Below, one piece after another: positions 51,077 to 59,620 of a stretch of DNA of 59,620 bases (its first letter is position 1; each line of letters opens with the position of its first letter). The notes below the pieces were generated by a model. The model saw nothing but the letters and a program-made list of their open reading frames with translations, did not search any database and was not told where the DNA came from. The stretch lies in NCBI GenBank assembly GCA_946557105.1, contig CAMNSZ010000016.1:1-59620 (forward strand), written 5' to 3'. This DNA comes from an uncultured Lachnospiraceae bacterium. GTDB lineage: Bacteria > Bacillota > Clostridia > Lachnospirales > Lachnospiraceae. Made by a program: the position numbers and the translations under genes.

Positions 51077-53159
51077 AAAAATAAGGGCTCTTATCTATCG
51101 TGCGCTCATGGCAGGAACGCTGTTTACTATTGTCTGCTCTGCCATCATAGGCAGGGACGCATTTGTAAATTTAAGTCAGGAGGGGCTTGGCACCCTGTCG
51201 GGAGATATATATTACCTGTCGGAATTTAGGGAATACATTACTACCTTGTACATGCAGGGTATGATAGGATATGCGGGACTTGGTGACAACAACGGTTACC
51301 CTCTGACCACCATTACCGCCAATAATATGACAAGACAATCCATCTCGGATTTTCAAGAAAACGCAACCGCTGCAGGCGACGAGCTTATCTACCGCATCGA
51401 GGTTAATACCTCCTCTCAGCAAAAGAAAAAGAACGATTACAAGGAATGGGGCGGCTCAAGCCTTGTAAAGGAGAGCGGCAACGTTACCTATCCTCTTTTT
51501 TCGGAGTTTGACGGGCATTTGCTGCTGCCGCAGGATTCTACCCTTTGCTGCTATTGGAACGGATACAATGACCAGCTGACTTTTCTGGCCCCCGCTTATC
51601 TGCAAAAGTTTATTGCCTCTCAGCTGTACAAGCCCAACGAAAAAAATTCATCCAATATTCGGCTTTTCATAGCCGTAAAAAATAAAGAACGGTATACCTC
51701 CCAAAAACTGGCGCCTATGTCCAACAGGGCTAAAAGCTATCAACAGATTCTTCTTGTCTTTTTCGGAAGCTGTATCTTGTTTACGATCACCCTGCTTTTA
51801 AGCTTTCTGTCACAACGTGCCGCCAAGGCCGCAAAGACATCCTTTATCTCTTATACCGTAAAGCTTTGGCTGGAAGTAAAGCTCCTTCTGGCGGCCATAT
51901 CGTTATATATACTATTTAGTCAGGGGCTTTTAAAATTCTTAAATCCCTCCTATACCGGCCGCTTTATTCTTGGCTCGCCGATTTTGTATTTACCTGTCGG
52001 TTGTATTTTCTATTTGTTGTATTTAGATTTACAGGGGAATAATATTTCCGTGCTCAAGCACTCGCTTATGTGGCGCTTCGTCCGTTTTGTCCAAGCTTAT
52101 CTGGCAGGCAGACCATGGCAGCGCAAAATGCTCAAGCTACCCGTTATTATGCTGCTTGGCAGCCTTACGGCGCTGGGCGGCGGCGCATGGATCTTATATG
52201 TTATTGAAGAAAAATTTATTAAGGGCCATTACACTCCCTACAGCTTTCTGTTTTTGGGAGTGCTGTTAATCATCATAGGGCTTTTTCTTTTTCCTGCGTG
52301 TATCAGGCTGAAGCGCTTTCTCCGTGATACCATTTCCCTGACAGAGGGGCTTCATACTCTCCAGACAGGGAACGCTTATGCTCCGCTCTCATTCCCAAAG
52401 GGCTCTCTTCTTTCCAATGCCGCCACGGCTTTAAACGCGCTTGACGACGGTATTGAAGCCGCCGTTGCACAACAGAGCCGCTCTAACCGCATGAGGGTTG
52501 AACTGATTACCAATGTGTCTCATGACCTAAAGACGCCCTTGACGTCCATCATCAATTATGCGGATTTACTTTGCGAGGAAAATCTTCCCGCTCCGGCATG
52601 TGAATATGCCGTTTCATTGCAGGAAAAAGCATACCGCCTTAAAAGTATGGTTCAGGACGTATTTGAGATATCCAAGGCGACCAGCGGCAACCTGACAGTG
52701 GAAAAGACGCCCTTGGATTTGGCAAAGCTCCTCCGTCAGACTCTTGCGGACATGGAAGAACAAATTGAGAAGAGCACCCTGACCTTTAAGCTTCATATCG
52801 AATGCGAGCCTGTGATGATTGAAGCAGACGGCGAAAGACTCTACCGGATATTCCAGAATCTGATTGTCAACGCCATACAATATTCCCTTGAGCATTCCAG
52901 AGTTCACATCCAGCTGAATACTGCGGATGGCTACGCCTATGCCAAGGTAAAAAGCACCTCCCGTCAGGAGCTTGATTTTGACCCTCAGGAAATTGTAGAA
53001 CGCTTTGTCCGCGCCGACGCCTCACGGACCACTGAGGGCAGCGGACTGGGACTTTCCATTGTGCAAAGCTTTACCGAAGCATGCGGCGGCAGCTTTAATA
53101 TTGATATAGACGCCGATATGTTTACGGCATGTGTGCGCTTCCCCCTAATCAAAGAATAG
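51051..53159 (+). CDS. VanS-like sensor histidine kinase
   Basis: The 702-residue kinase starts at a TTG inside the regulator gene. It has a first membrane helix, a long extracellular sensor (about residues 45-235), several membrane helices between 240 and 440, an H-box NVSHDLKTPLTSIINYADLL near 487, an N-box NLIVNAIQYSLEHS and a final GSGLGLSIVQSF box. The usual DxGxG box is replaced by KSTSRQEL, as in some clostridial VanS-type kinases. Stimulus unknown; the class often responds to cell-wall stress. Confidence 0.85.
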   Translation: MDTKLKKGKKIRALIYRALMAGTLFTIVCSAIIGRDAFVNLSQEGLGTLSGDIYYLSEFREYITTLYMQGMIGYAGLGDNNGYPLTTITANNMTRQSISDFQENATAAGDELIYRIEVNTSSQQKKKNDYKEWGGSSLVKESGNVTYPLFSEFDGHLLLPQDSTLCCYWNGYNDQLTFLAPAYLQKFIASQLYKPNEKNSSNIRLFIAVKNKERYTSQKLAPMSNRAKSYQQILLVFFGSCILFTITLLLSFLSQRAAKAAKTSFISYTVKLWLEVKLLLAAISLYILFSQGLLKFLNPSYTGRFILGSPILYLPVGCIFYLLYLDLQGNNISVLKHSLMWRFVRFVQAYLAGRPWQRKMLKLPVIMLLGSLTALGGGAWILYVIEEKFIKGHYTPYSFLFLGVLLIIIGLFLFPACIRLKRFLRDTISLTEGLHTLQTGNAYAPLSFPKGSLLSNAATALNALDDGIEAAVAQQSRSNRMRVELITNVSHDLKTPLTSIINYADLLCEENLPAPACEYAVSLQEKAYRLKSMVQDVFEISKATSGNLTVEKTPLDLAKLLRQTLADMEEQIEKSTLTFKLHIECEPVMIEADGERLYRIFQNLIVNAIQYSLEHSRVHIQLNTADGYAYAKVKSTSRQELDFDPQEIVERFVRADASRTTEGSGLGLSIVQSFTEACGGSFNIDIDADMFTACVRFPLIKE

Positions 53160-53173
53160 GAGACCGATTCCTT

Positions 53174-54841
53174 ATGAAGGTTAGACACAGAATAACATTA
53201 CAGACGGCGCTCTTTTCAGAGGGTTCTCTTGTAATACTTATATCTCTCATAACCCTGCTTCTACAGCTGATTTCCTTTGCCACCACATGGAGCGGCTCTA
53301 AGGTTTATTTGGAGGGGGTATTTCCTTTTGCCTCTTTGCTGTTTGCCATAGCCATACAGGCAACGGCATATTTTTTCAGCAACTCCCTGCGCACCGGAAT
53401 ACGGCCTTTAAAGGCAGTTGCTTTATGCGCCGCTCTGTGCTGTTCTACCTATTATTCCTATATCGGTATTTACAATTCGGTGAATTCACCTGCGGGCTAT
53501 CTGCAGCAGAGCTACACCTGCGTCCGTGAAGAGCTCACCCGGATATTTGCACAAGAGCTTACCGAAAATATGACTGCCGCAGAGGACGCCATAAATACCG
53601 CAGCTTATTATATTACTTCCACTACTGCCTCCCTGAATGCAGAGGCCCAAAACATAGCCGCCTGCCGGACGGCGCTTGCGGATATACAAACCTCCCATAC
53701 CTTGGATATGCGTGCTCCCAGACTTTCCTCTTACGAAAATTACGAGGATTACTCCGCCGCATATCAGGAATATATCAAAGGTATCTCAGCAGGCAGCAAT
53801 ACGGAAAACAGCGCTGCAAGAGAAAATATATTATCCTCCTACGGCTATGTCTCCATGGAAGCCTTAAATCTTACGGAACAGGAAAATAAGGCAAAGCTAG
53901 AAAGTCTTGGCACGGCGCTTGGCGTTGCAGGCGATACGGCCTCCGCCCTAACGGATAAAATTTCCGACCTCACGCTGCATTTGTCAACAGCTATAGAAAA
54001 CACCTCTTCGGGACAAGGCCTCAGCGCTCAGGACACAGCCAGACTGAACCGTCTTTTCCAAGCCGCCCGACTATGCGGATATCAAGACGCCGGCTCTTCC
54101 TCATTGCAAAATATACTGAATCAGTGCGCCGACGCCTCCTCCAAGCCTCTTATGTCCGACTGCGCGGCGCTTGAATCCCTTCTGCCCGAAGGACATATTA
54201 CGGCGGCAAATACAATGGCGCTAAAGAGCGCTATGGACTCGGAAATCCTCTCTGCCCTGTTAACGGTAAACTCATTGCTCCCCGCCGAAAATCAGCTTGC
54301 TTTGAACGACCCGCGCTTTGGTCTGACGGATTTATATCTTATTCCCGTAAAAGCCTTTACGACCTCTGAGACGCGCGTCACTGCCCTCTTCTGCTTTCTG
54401 GTGGCTGCATTGATAGACGTATTGTCACTTTTATTTGCGGTGTCTCTGCGTTCCAAAAAACCCCTTTGGAAAAGACACCGCCTTCCCCTCGTGGGTCTGG
54501 AGGAATATGCTCCCCTGATATACGCGGCATTACCCGCCGATATGGACACGGCTCAGGCGTTAGCCGAATTTATTGCCACTTTCAGGCCAAGCCCTCAGAC
54601 CGAGGCGGACGGCTATATGATGAGCGCCCAGCTCAAGCTGCTGGACAGATATGGCGCCCTCACGGCGCTGCTTTGTCAGACGAATCTGGCAAAGCTGATC
54701 CCCTCCGGCTTTATTGACAATGAATCGGAGCTTCTTTTGCTCAGGGCACGCTTTGTTTTCTGGGCAAATACCGTTGTCTATGAAGAGAGAACCTCCCATA
54801 GGCACGCCGGCTCCGAGGACCCATTAAAAATAGCGATATAA
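53174..54841 (+). CDS. Membrane protein with long extracytoplasmic helical domain, unknown
   Basis: I choose the ATG at 53174 (TAGGAGA upstream; 555 residues). Three hydrophobic helices lie near residues 15-100, followed by an Ala/Ser/Thr-rich helical region of about 300 residues, another helix near 400-425 and a cytoplasmic C-terminal part. No family is recognised. Its place directly after a VanS-like kinase suggests it is a target or accessory sensor of that system. Confidence 0.6.
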   Translation: MKVRHRITLQTALFSEGSLVILISLITLLLQLISFATTWSGSKVYLEGVFPFASLLFAIAIQATAYFFSNSLRTGIRPLKAVALCAALCCSTYYSYIGIYNSVNSPAGYLQQSYTCVREELTRIFAQELTENMTAAEDAINTAAYYITSTTASLNAEAQNIAACRTALADIQTSHTLDMRAPRLSSYENYEDYSAAYQEYIKGISAGSNTENSAARENILSSYGYVSMEALNLTEQENKAKLESLGTALGVAGDTASALTDKISDLTLHLSTAIENTSSGQGLSAQDTARLNRLFQAARLCGYQDAGSSSLQNILNQCADASSKPLMSDCAALESLLPEGHITAANTMALKSAMDSEILSALLTVNSLLPAENQLALNDPRFGLTDLYLIPVKAFTTSETRVTALFCFLVAALIDVLSLLFAVSLRSKKPLWKRHRLPLVGLEEYAPLIYAALPADMDTAQALAEFIATFRPSPQTEADGYMMSAQLKLLDRYGALTALLCQTNLAKLIPSGFIDNESELLLLRARFVFWANTVVYEERTSHRHAGSEDPLKIAI

Positions 54842-54882
54842 CGGGGCTTACTTATGGCCCCCAAATTTAAGACGAGGTTTAC

Positions 54883-55509
54883 ATGAATAGCTTAGTTATT
54901 TCCTTTTGTACTCTGATTGTTCTAATTTTTCACAAGTTTGTCAATACATCCATAAGAAAGGGAAAAATAAGGGAAGGCTTCTGCGCCCTGTGGTGCGTTG
55001 ACGCCGTGTTCTGCATATGCGGTACCGTGGTCAGCTTTTTACTGTACCACTATGCTTTTTTACCCTTTCTTACTATACGGAACTTAATTTTATTCATTCT
55101 GTATGCATGCGCTACCGCAGGCTTCCTTGCACTGGCTCCCTCCGGATTCCGCCTGCTTTTCAAAAAAAGGAATTTTTCCATGTCGGAAATCCTCCTTGGC
55201 GAATACCGCTTTAACGATACCTTGTGTCTTGTACGAGGCTTCTTTATGCTATTACTGCTTTTGCTGCCCGTTATTTTTACCGTGACGGAGCAGTCAGACG
55301 CACTTCTTCCCTTTTTATCCGCATGGAACGAGCCCGAAATATGCGGTGGTTTCTGCTTTATTGCTTTTATGATTTTGCTGCCCGTCAGTCTGCGTCAATC
55401 TTTCTTTTGGCTGAAAAACCTGATGGAAACTCCTTCCGACGAAGAGAACCTTGTTCTTAAAAGAAACAGCGTCACATTGCATTACCGAAAGCGAAATTAT
55501 AAGCTCTAG
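54883..55509 (+). CDS. Polytopic membrane protein, unknown
   Basis: The 208-residue protein has about five membrane helices and a basic C-terminal tail (TLHYRKRNYKL). It is the fourth gene of the operon beginning with the response regulator at 50378, 41 bp after the previous gene. I recognise no family; co-expression with the two-component system suggests an envelope function. Confidence 0.55.
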   Translation: MNSLVISFCTLIVLIFHKFVNTSIRKGKIREGFCALWCVDAVFCICGTVVSFLLYHYAFLPFLTIRNLILFILYACATAGFLALAPSGFRLLFKKRNFSMSEILLGEYRFNDTLCLVRGFFMLLLLLLPVIFTVTEQSDALLPFLSAWNEPEICGGFCFIAFMILLPVSLRQSFFWLKNLMETPSDEENLVLKRNSVTLHYRKRNYKL

Positions 55510-55598
55510 TGCATTTTTATACATTTTATTGTTTATACATTCAATTTTATGCATAATTTATTTGTTTTTATGCAATTATAGAAATAATTTATGCATAA
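55510..55598 (+). promoter_or_regulatory. ArgR-type sites upstream of argG
   Basis: TGCATTTTTATACA (55510-55523) fits TGnATwwwwATnCA exactly. A related TGTTTATACATTCA follows, and TTATGCATAA occurs twice (55547-55556 and 55589-55598), 42 bp apart. The cluster lies just before the argG promoter and is consistent with arginine repression. Confidence 0.55.
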
Positions 55599-55605
55599 TT
55601 TCTGC

Positions 55606-55634
55606 TTGCTTTTCCCTCCGTATTGTTGTATAGT
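55606..55634 (+). promoter_or_regulatory. argG promoter
   Basis: TTGCTT (55606-55611) and TATAGT (55629-55634) are separated by 17 bp, about 50 bases upstream of the argG start and immediately after the ArgR-like sites. Confidence 0.55.
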
Positions 55635-55686
55635 AGTTTCAGATTATAAAAAACAGATACATACAATTTTATGGAGGCGTTTACCT

Positions 55687-56910
55687 ATGAAAGAAAAAGT
55701 AATTCTGGCTTATTCCGGCGGCTTGGATACCACCGCCATCATTCCTTGGTTAAAGGAAAATTTTGATTACGAGGTCATCTGCGTCTGTGTTGACTGTGGA
55801 CAGGCGGAGGAGCTCGACGGCTTAGAGGAGAGAGCAAAATTCTGCGGAGCCTCCAAGCTGTACATTGAAAATGTGATTGACGAATTCTGTGACGAGTATA
55901 TTGTTCCCTGCGTACAGGCGAACGCCGTTTACGAGAACAAATACCTGCTCGGCACTTCCATGGCGAGACCTCTTATCGCCAAAAAGCTTGTGGAAATTGC
56001 AAGAAAAGAGGGAGCTACCGCAATCTGCCACGGAGCTACCGGCAAGGGTAACGACCAGATTCGTTTTGAATTGGGCATCAAGGCTCTTGCACCCGATATT
56101 AAAATTATTGCCGCTTGGAGAAACGACAAATGGACAATGGATTCCCGTGAGTCCGAAATTGCATACTGTAAGGCGCACGGCATCGACCTTCCCTTCTCCG
56201 CTGATTCCTCCTACAGCCGTGATCGTAATATCTGGCATATCAGCCATGAGGGTCTGGAGCTTGAGGACCCCGCCAACGAGCCTAACTTCGAGCATCTTCT
56301 GGTTTTGGGCACCACTCCCGAGAAGGCTCCCGACGAGGGTGAATATGTAACCATGACCTTTGAGCACGGTATTCCTACCTCGGTGAACGGTAAGGCAATG
56401 AAGGTTTCCGAAATTGTAAGCACGCTGAACGAGCTTGGCGGCAAGCACGGCATCGGCATTATTGACATTGTAGAAAACCGCGTGGTAGGCATGAAATCCA
56501 GAGGCGTATACGAGACCCCCGGCGGAACCATTCTTATGGAAGCGCACCAGCAGTTAGAGGAGCTTATTCTTGACCGCGATACCTACGCTATGAAGAAAGA
56601 GATTGGCAGCCGCTTTGCAAGCCTTGTATATGAGGGCAAGTGGTTCACCCCCCTGCGCGAAGCGGAGCAGGCTTTTATCGAGAAAACGCAGGAATATGTA
56701 ACCGGCGAGGTAAAATTCAAGCTCTACAAGGGCAATATCATTAAGGCGGGAACCACTTCTCCTTACAGCCTGTACAATGAAAGCATCGCTTCCTTCACCA
56801 CAGGCGACCTTTACGACCACCACGACGCAGAGGGCTTTATCAACCTCTTCGGACTCTCCTGCAAGGTCCGCGCAATGAAAATGCAGGAGCAGGGCGAAAC
56901 ATTAATTTAA
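55687..56910 (+). CDS. argG: Argininosuccinate synthase
   Basis: I choose the ATG at 55687 (GGAGG upstream; 407 residues) over an earlier in-frame extension. The enzyme condenses citrulline and aspartate using ATP. It has the PP-loop [17 protein letters not shown] at the start, then [20 protein letters not shown] and [19 protein letters not shown]. argH, which normally follows, is absent; a DUF1294 gene follows instead. Confidence 0.95.
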   Translation: MKEKVILAYSGGLDTTAIIPWLKENFDYEVICVCVDCGQAEELDGLEERAKFCGASKLYIENVIDEFCDEYIVPCVQANAVYENKYLLGTSMARPLIAKKLVEIARKEGATAICHGATGKGNDQIRFELGIKALAPDIKIIAAWRNDKWTMDSRESEIAYCKAHGIDLPFSADSSYSRDRNIWHISHEGLELEDPANEPNFEHLLVLGTTPEKAPDEGEYVTMTFEHGIPTSVNGKAMKVSEIVSTLNELGGKHGIGIIDIVENRVVGMKSRGVYETPGGTILMEAHQQLEELILDRDTYAMKKEIGSRFASLVYEGKWFTPLREAEQAFIEKTQEYVTGEVKFKLYKGNIIKAGTTSPYSLYNESIASFTTGDLYDHHDAEGFINLFGLSCKVRAMKMQEQGETLI

Positions 56911-56941
56911 TGCAGCAATTTAATGACATTATGAGGTTCCT

Positions 56942-57223
56942 ATGAAATTTTTCATGTTTTTTGCAATTTATTTTTTTGTTATCAATATCATAGGATATGC
57001 AATAATGGGCATAGATAAAAAAAGAGCCATCCGGGGTGCATTCCGCATCTCGGAGGCTTCTCTTTTTCTGGTTGCACTTATAGGCGGCAGCCTCGGCTCC
57101 ATTCTCGGCATGCAGCGCTTTAGGCACAAAACCAGACACTGGTACTTTAAGTACGGTATGCCCGCCATTCTACTTTTACAAATTCTGATGATATTTCTGA
57201 CGATTTATTTATTGAAGGAGTGA
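56942..57223 (+). CDS. DUF1294 membrane protein
   Basis: The 93-residue protein has three hydrophobic helices and the DUF1294 pattern MGIDKKRAIRGAFRISEASL, LIGGSLGSILGMQRFRHKT. Function unknown. It lies 31 bp after argG and 6 bp before a LytTR regulator, so all three are probably co-transcribed. Confidence 0.85.
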   Translation: MKFFMFFAIYFFVINIIGYAIMGIDKKRAIRGAFRISEASLFLVALIGGSLGSILGMQRFRHKTRHWYFKYGMPAILLLQILMIFLTIYLLKE

Positions 57224-57229
57224 ACCGCC

Positions 57230-57943
57230 ATGCACATTGCCATTTGTGACGACAATATAGCAGACCGCAAGCAGCTGGAACGTTTAATCAAAAGAGAATC
57301 CGACAAAAGAGCCGACTCCACAGGAATCCTTTTTGCCGACTCCTTCGGCAACGCTTCCTCCATACTCGCAAATCCCATGCAATACGACGTTTTCTATATA
57401 GATATGTGCAAGACCGAGGGCGTCACCGGCATGGATGTGGTAGACGGACTTATCGGTCAAGGCGTCCACGCTCCCATCGTAATGTGCTGCTCCGATATCA
57501 AATACAGAGAAATGAGCTTTCCCCAAAACGTTATTTTTCTGGATAAGCCCATACGTGTAGACGAGCTTGGCAAAAGTATTGAGCATGCTCTGAAAATTAA
57601 AGCGCAGGCTCCCTCCCTCATCGAACTGCGCGAAGACAATAATACTGTCTATGTGACCGAGCCGGAAATTCTATACGGCATAGCGGAGGGGCATTACGTC
57701 AAAATCACTCTGACGGACAAAAGGACCGTTAACGCCGTATCCACGGCCGCCAACCTGTTCGCCCAGCTGGAAGCCTACCCTTCCTTTATTTTCCCCACTC
57801 AAAGGGTGATTTTTAACGGCAGATATATTGAAAAGCTGGGCTTTCATAAGGTTTTTATGATAGACGGCGCATGCTTTAAAATTCCTATGAGCTATATGAA
57901 CTACACCAGAAAGATTTTCCAGCAATATCACGGATCACATTAA
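57230..57943 (+). CDS. LytTR-family response regulator
   Basis: The 237-residue protein has a receiver domain (IAICDDNIADRKQLERLIK, phospho-Asp in YDVFYIDMCKTEG, DKPIRVDELGKSIEHALKI) and a LytTR DNA-binding domain (YVKITLTDKRTVNAVST, PTQRVIFNGRYIEKL). No histidine kinase is adjacent, so its sensor is elsewhere. Relatives control peptide signalling, toxin or bacteriocin genes. Confidence 0.85.
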   Translation: MHIAICDDNIADRKQLERLIKRESDKRADSTGILFADSFGNASSILANPMQYDVFYIDMCKTEGVTGMDVVDGLIGQGVHAPIVMCCSDIKYREMSFPQNVIFLDKPIRVDELGKSIEHALKIKAQAPSLIELREDNNTVYVTEPEILYGIAEGHYVKITLTDKRTVNAVSTAANLFAQLEAYPSFIFPTQRVIFNGRYIEKLGFHKVFMIDGACFKIPMSYMNYTRKIFQQYHGSH

Positions 57944-58119
57944 TTTTCCAGAAAGGATACCCGGATTCTAAGCTCCTGCTTCCGAGATGATGTTGCGGAA
58001 CGATTATAGTTCGTACCGCTGCAATTGTCATTAACATAGAACCGGCAGTTCAGAAAACCGTTGCGCTCTGCATAATCTTTCAGCATGGTTTTCTGTGTGA
58101 TGATTCTGTTGTGATTGTG
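57940..58119 (-). pseudogene. Remnant of large serine recombinase N-terminal domain
   Basis: The minus-strand frame reads RIITQKTMLKDYAERNGFLN, then CRFYVNDNCSGTNYNRS, before losing similarity and stopping at 57940-57942. This matches the segment following the catalytic serine region of TnpX/Tn4451-type serine recombinases, where GYSGTNFDRP would be expected. Both the start and most of the protein are gone. It marks an old mobile-element scar. Confidence 0.65.
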
Positions 58120-58167
58120 GCAATGATTATTTAGAAAAATGGAAATTAAGATTTTATTTCAATTTCC

Positions 58168-58680
58168 TTAATCCTTATTTCCACCATTGTTTTCAAAAAC
58201 TATTTTATGCAATAGGCATCTATCTCCTTCATCGTCTATTATTTCACCTGCATTTTGAAATCCAGCATTCTGATAACATTTTATTGCACGTATATTATCA
58301 ACTTCTGGGTCAATAAACAGTTCTTTTACAGACGGATGTTCCTGATGAATGATTTGCACCATTTGTTTTAACGCCTCAGTGCCATAACCGTTGTTTCTTT
58401 CTTTTAGAACTCCTATCCACATATCTAAACCAATAGACTTTTCATCGTGTATATAATACTGAATAAATCCAATTGGCTCATTGTCTCTTAAAATAAAATA
58501 TGGGAAAACATCCTTCAAACTCTTCACTCTGGAACCATATTTTTCAATAATACGTTCAAGCGATGGTACTTCTCCCACTTCATCGCACCAGACCCACTCC
58601 TGTAGTTCGGGTTCTAAAAACCAGTTTCTCATTGCAATATAATCTTCCATGGTATCTTGCATTAATCTCAATGATATCAT
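58168..58680 (-). CDS. GNAT acetyltransferase, AAC(6')-like
   Basis: I choose the ATG at 58680 after GAGGAAAAT (170 residues). The sequence has IGFIQYYIHDEKSIGLDMWI, ERNNGYGTEALKQMVQIIHQ and DPEVDNIRAIKCYQNAGF, typical of aminoglycoside 6'-acetyltransferase-like GNATs. Resistance activity cannot be inferred from sequence alone. AT-rich, near the recombinase remnant, and followed by a second GNAT gene upstream on the same strand. Confidence 0.8.
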   Translation of the reverse strand: MISLRLMQDTMEDYIAMRNWFLEPELQEWVWCDEVGEVPSLERIIEKYGSRVKSLKDVFPYFILRDNEPIGFIQYYIHDEKSIGLDMWIGVLKERNNGYGTEALKQMVQIIHQEHPSVKELFIDPEVDNIRAIKCYQNAGFQNAGEIIDDEGDRCLLHKIVFENNGGNKD

Positions 58681-58705
58681 ATTTTCCTCCACAAATTCAA
58701 TTTTA

Positions 58706-59149
58706 TCAATCTTTTTTCATATACAGTAATGGATAAGGATTTCCTTGTTCGTCTAATTCAGTTCTTTTATAAACATGAAAACCCATGTATTCATAAAACC
58801 CTTTTGCAAAAGGATTTTGTTCATTGACCGCAAGTTCATTGATTGAATAATTTTCAATACCATATTGCAGTAATTGCTTTCCAATTCCTTGTCCTCTGCT
58901 TTCATTTGAAATAAATAACATTTCAAGCATTTCATCTGCAATTCCCATGAAGCCCATTGGATTTCCGTTTTCATTCTCTGCAACCACCAAAATAGGAACA
59001 ACATTTAAGGCTTGTGGAACATATTGCTTGATACGGCTTATCTCATCATCTGATAGAAACAAATGAGTAGCTTTAACCGAACTCTCCCATACTTTTAATA
59101 ATCGTTCAATTAATGCGGTGGTTCTGTCTTTTATTTCTATGATTTTCAT
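58706..59149 (-). CDS. GNAT acetyltransferase
   Basis: The 147-residue protein shows the acetyl-CoA loop in LFISNESRGQGIGKQLLQYG and the common ending NPFAKGFYEYMGFHVYKRTE, resembling YjaB/PhnO-like GNATs. It is 25 bp upstream of the AAC(6')-like gene. Substrate unknown; AT-rich and possibly acquired. Confidence 0.8.
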   Translation of the reverse strand: MKIIEIKDRTTALIERLLKVWESSVKATHLFLSDDEISRIKQYVPQALNVVPILVVAENENGNPMGFMGIADEMLEMLFISNESRGQGIGKQLLQYGIENYSINELAVNEQNPFAKGFYEYMGFHVYKRTELDEQGNPYPLLYMKKD

Positions 59150-59620
59150 TCTCTTAACCTCTGCAAAGTCCGATTGGATTTTCCCTTATGCTATTTTCTC
59201 ACTCTTACTGTATGAACCCCAACGAGAAAAACTATAAAGGAAAGAAAAATCTATAACACATTATAGCACAAAACGATTATGGCGTGGGAACTGATTTGAT
59301 ATGCTTGTAAAAATTATGAAAGGACAAAGAAAATAAATCTGATATATACAACCCATCGGTACGCCGATGGATATGCTTTATCTCAACAACAAAGGGCGGA
59401 TATTTATAGACGCTGAAGGCAGTCTGGATGCATGATAAAAAATGCTTAGATAGCCGCATAGCGTATAACGATTTTGCAAAAGCTGTTGAAAGTATGCATG
59501 AGGGGAACATTTTAGACTATTCCCCCTTGATTATCTACCAGTGAGATTGTCAGGAACAATACAAAATGAGAGACCGTTTCAAGTTTTGTGTAAACTCAAA
59601 AAACTGATATAAGATTTATG
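59150..59620. other. AT-rich right end with possible gene remnant
   Basis: No convincing full gene is present. A plus-strand frame from 59413 to 59544 reads LKAVWMHDKKCLDSRIAYND, then FAKAVESMHEGNILDY, before a stop. It looks like the C-terminal remnant of a protein of unknown family, because the frame is closed upstream by a stop at 59407. I see no RNA gene or repeat. Confidence 0.35.

Overview
The window looks like a chromosome segment of an anaerobic, spore-forming Firmicute, most likely a Lachnospiraceae-type Clostridium relative. The signs are strong AGGAGG-type ribosome binding sites, a GerMN sporulation lipoprotein, an oxygen-sensitive class III ribonucleotide reductase, VanS-like two-component systems, a ComEA/ComEC pair and a bifunctional ArgJ. 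I cannot name the species. No rRNA, tRNA or CRISPR array was seen.

Positions 1-23,240 hold phage-tail genes without a phage. Two giant tape-measure-like genes (1918-6150 and 16374-22826) share a C-terminal half, including about 659 bp that read the same in both. Each is followed by a paralogous small gene (6258-6530 and 22949-23239). Between them lies a tail tip/fibre operon: fibre-like 6546, beta-rich 8751, baseplate-like 9964 and 10877, small paralogs 12609 and 12966, small 13366, InlB B-repeat-like 13595, then a strong terminator at 14867. No capsid, portal, terminase, lysis or integrase gene is visible here. The first halves of both tape-measure genes are AT-rich and the second halves GC-richer, so both look chimeric. 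The N-terminal end of the first is broken up by AT-rich cargo genes on the opposite strand: a lipoprotein, a zinc-ribbon membrane protein and a small membrane protein. Two of these sit in cassettes with matching left and right borders. Another AT-rich cargo pair (HTH peptide, double zinc ribbon) precedes the second tape measure.

Two unusual structure families occur here. First, arrays of three hairpins with a conserved loop, TCTCCACAA or a close variant, and unrelated but self-complementary arms lie beside the cargo genes (746-807, 1826-1904, 15283-15414). Second, the leaders of several tail genes fold into hairpins whose loop pairs with the bases just upstream of the next gene's ribosome binding site (9864-9950, 13276-13351, 22884-22934), or into a two-hairpin element with an invariant AAAATGCG loop and compensatory stem changes (8687-8737, 12540-12592). 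These are the best candidates for an undescribed system.

Positions 23,311-43,461 are ordinary chromosome: an SGNH/MBOAT acylation pair, pyrF, nrdD with a NrdR-box-like pair, an XRE regulator, a TPR lipoprotein, mscL, holA, comEC, a response regulator/kinase/GerMN operon, comEA, a small DMT transporter, a solute-binding protein, argD and an AraC/GyrI-type regulator.

Positions 43,641-57,943 contain a BlaI/BlaR1 module with an overlapping small secreted protein, then a minus-strand operon argC-ybaK-GNAT-argJ-argB behind ArgR-like boxes. A plus-strand response regulator/kinase/two-membrane-protein operon follows, then argG with ARG-box-like sites, a DUF1294 protein and a LytTR regulator. With argD, these genes cover arginine synthesis from glutamate through N-acetylornithine and ornithine, plus argininosuccinate synthesis. 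The N-acetylglutamate steps rely on ArgJ. argF and argH are not in the window.

Positions 57,940-59,620 hold a serine-recombinase remnant, two GNAT acetyltransferases and decayed sequence, which suggests an old mobile-element scar.
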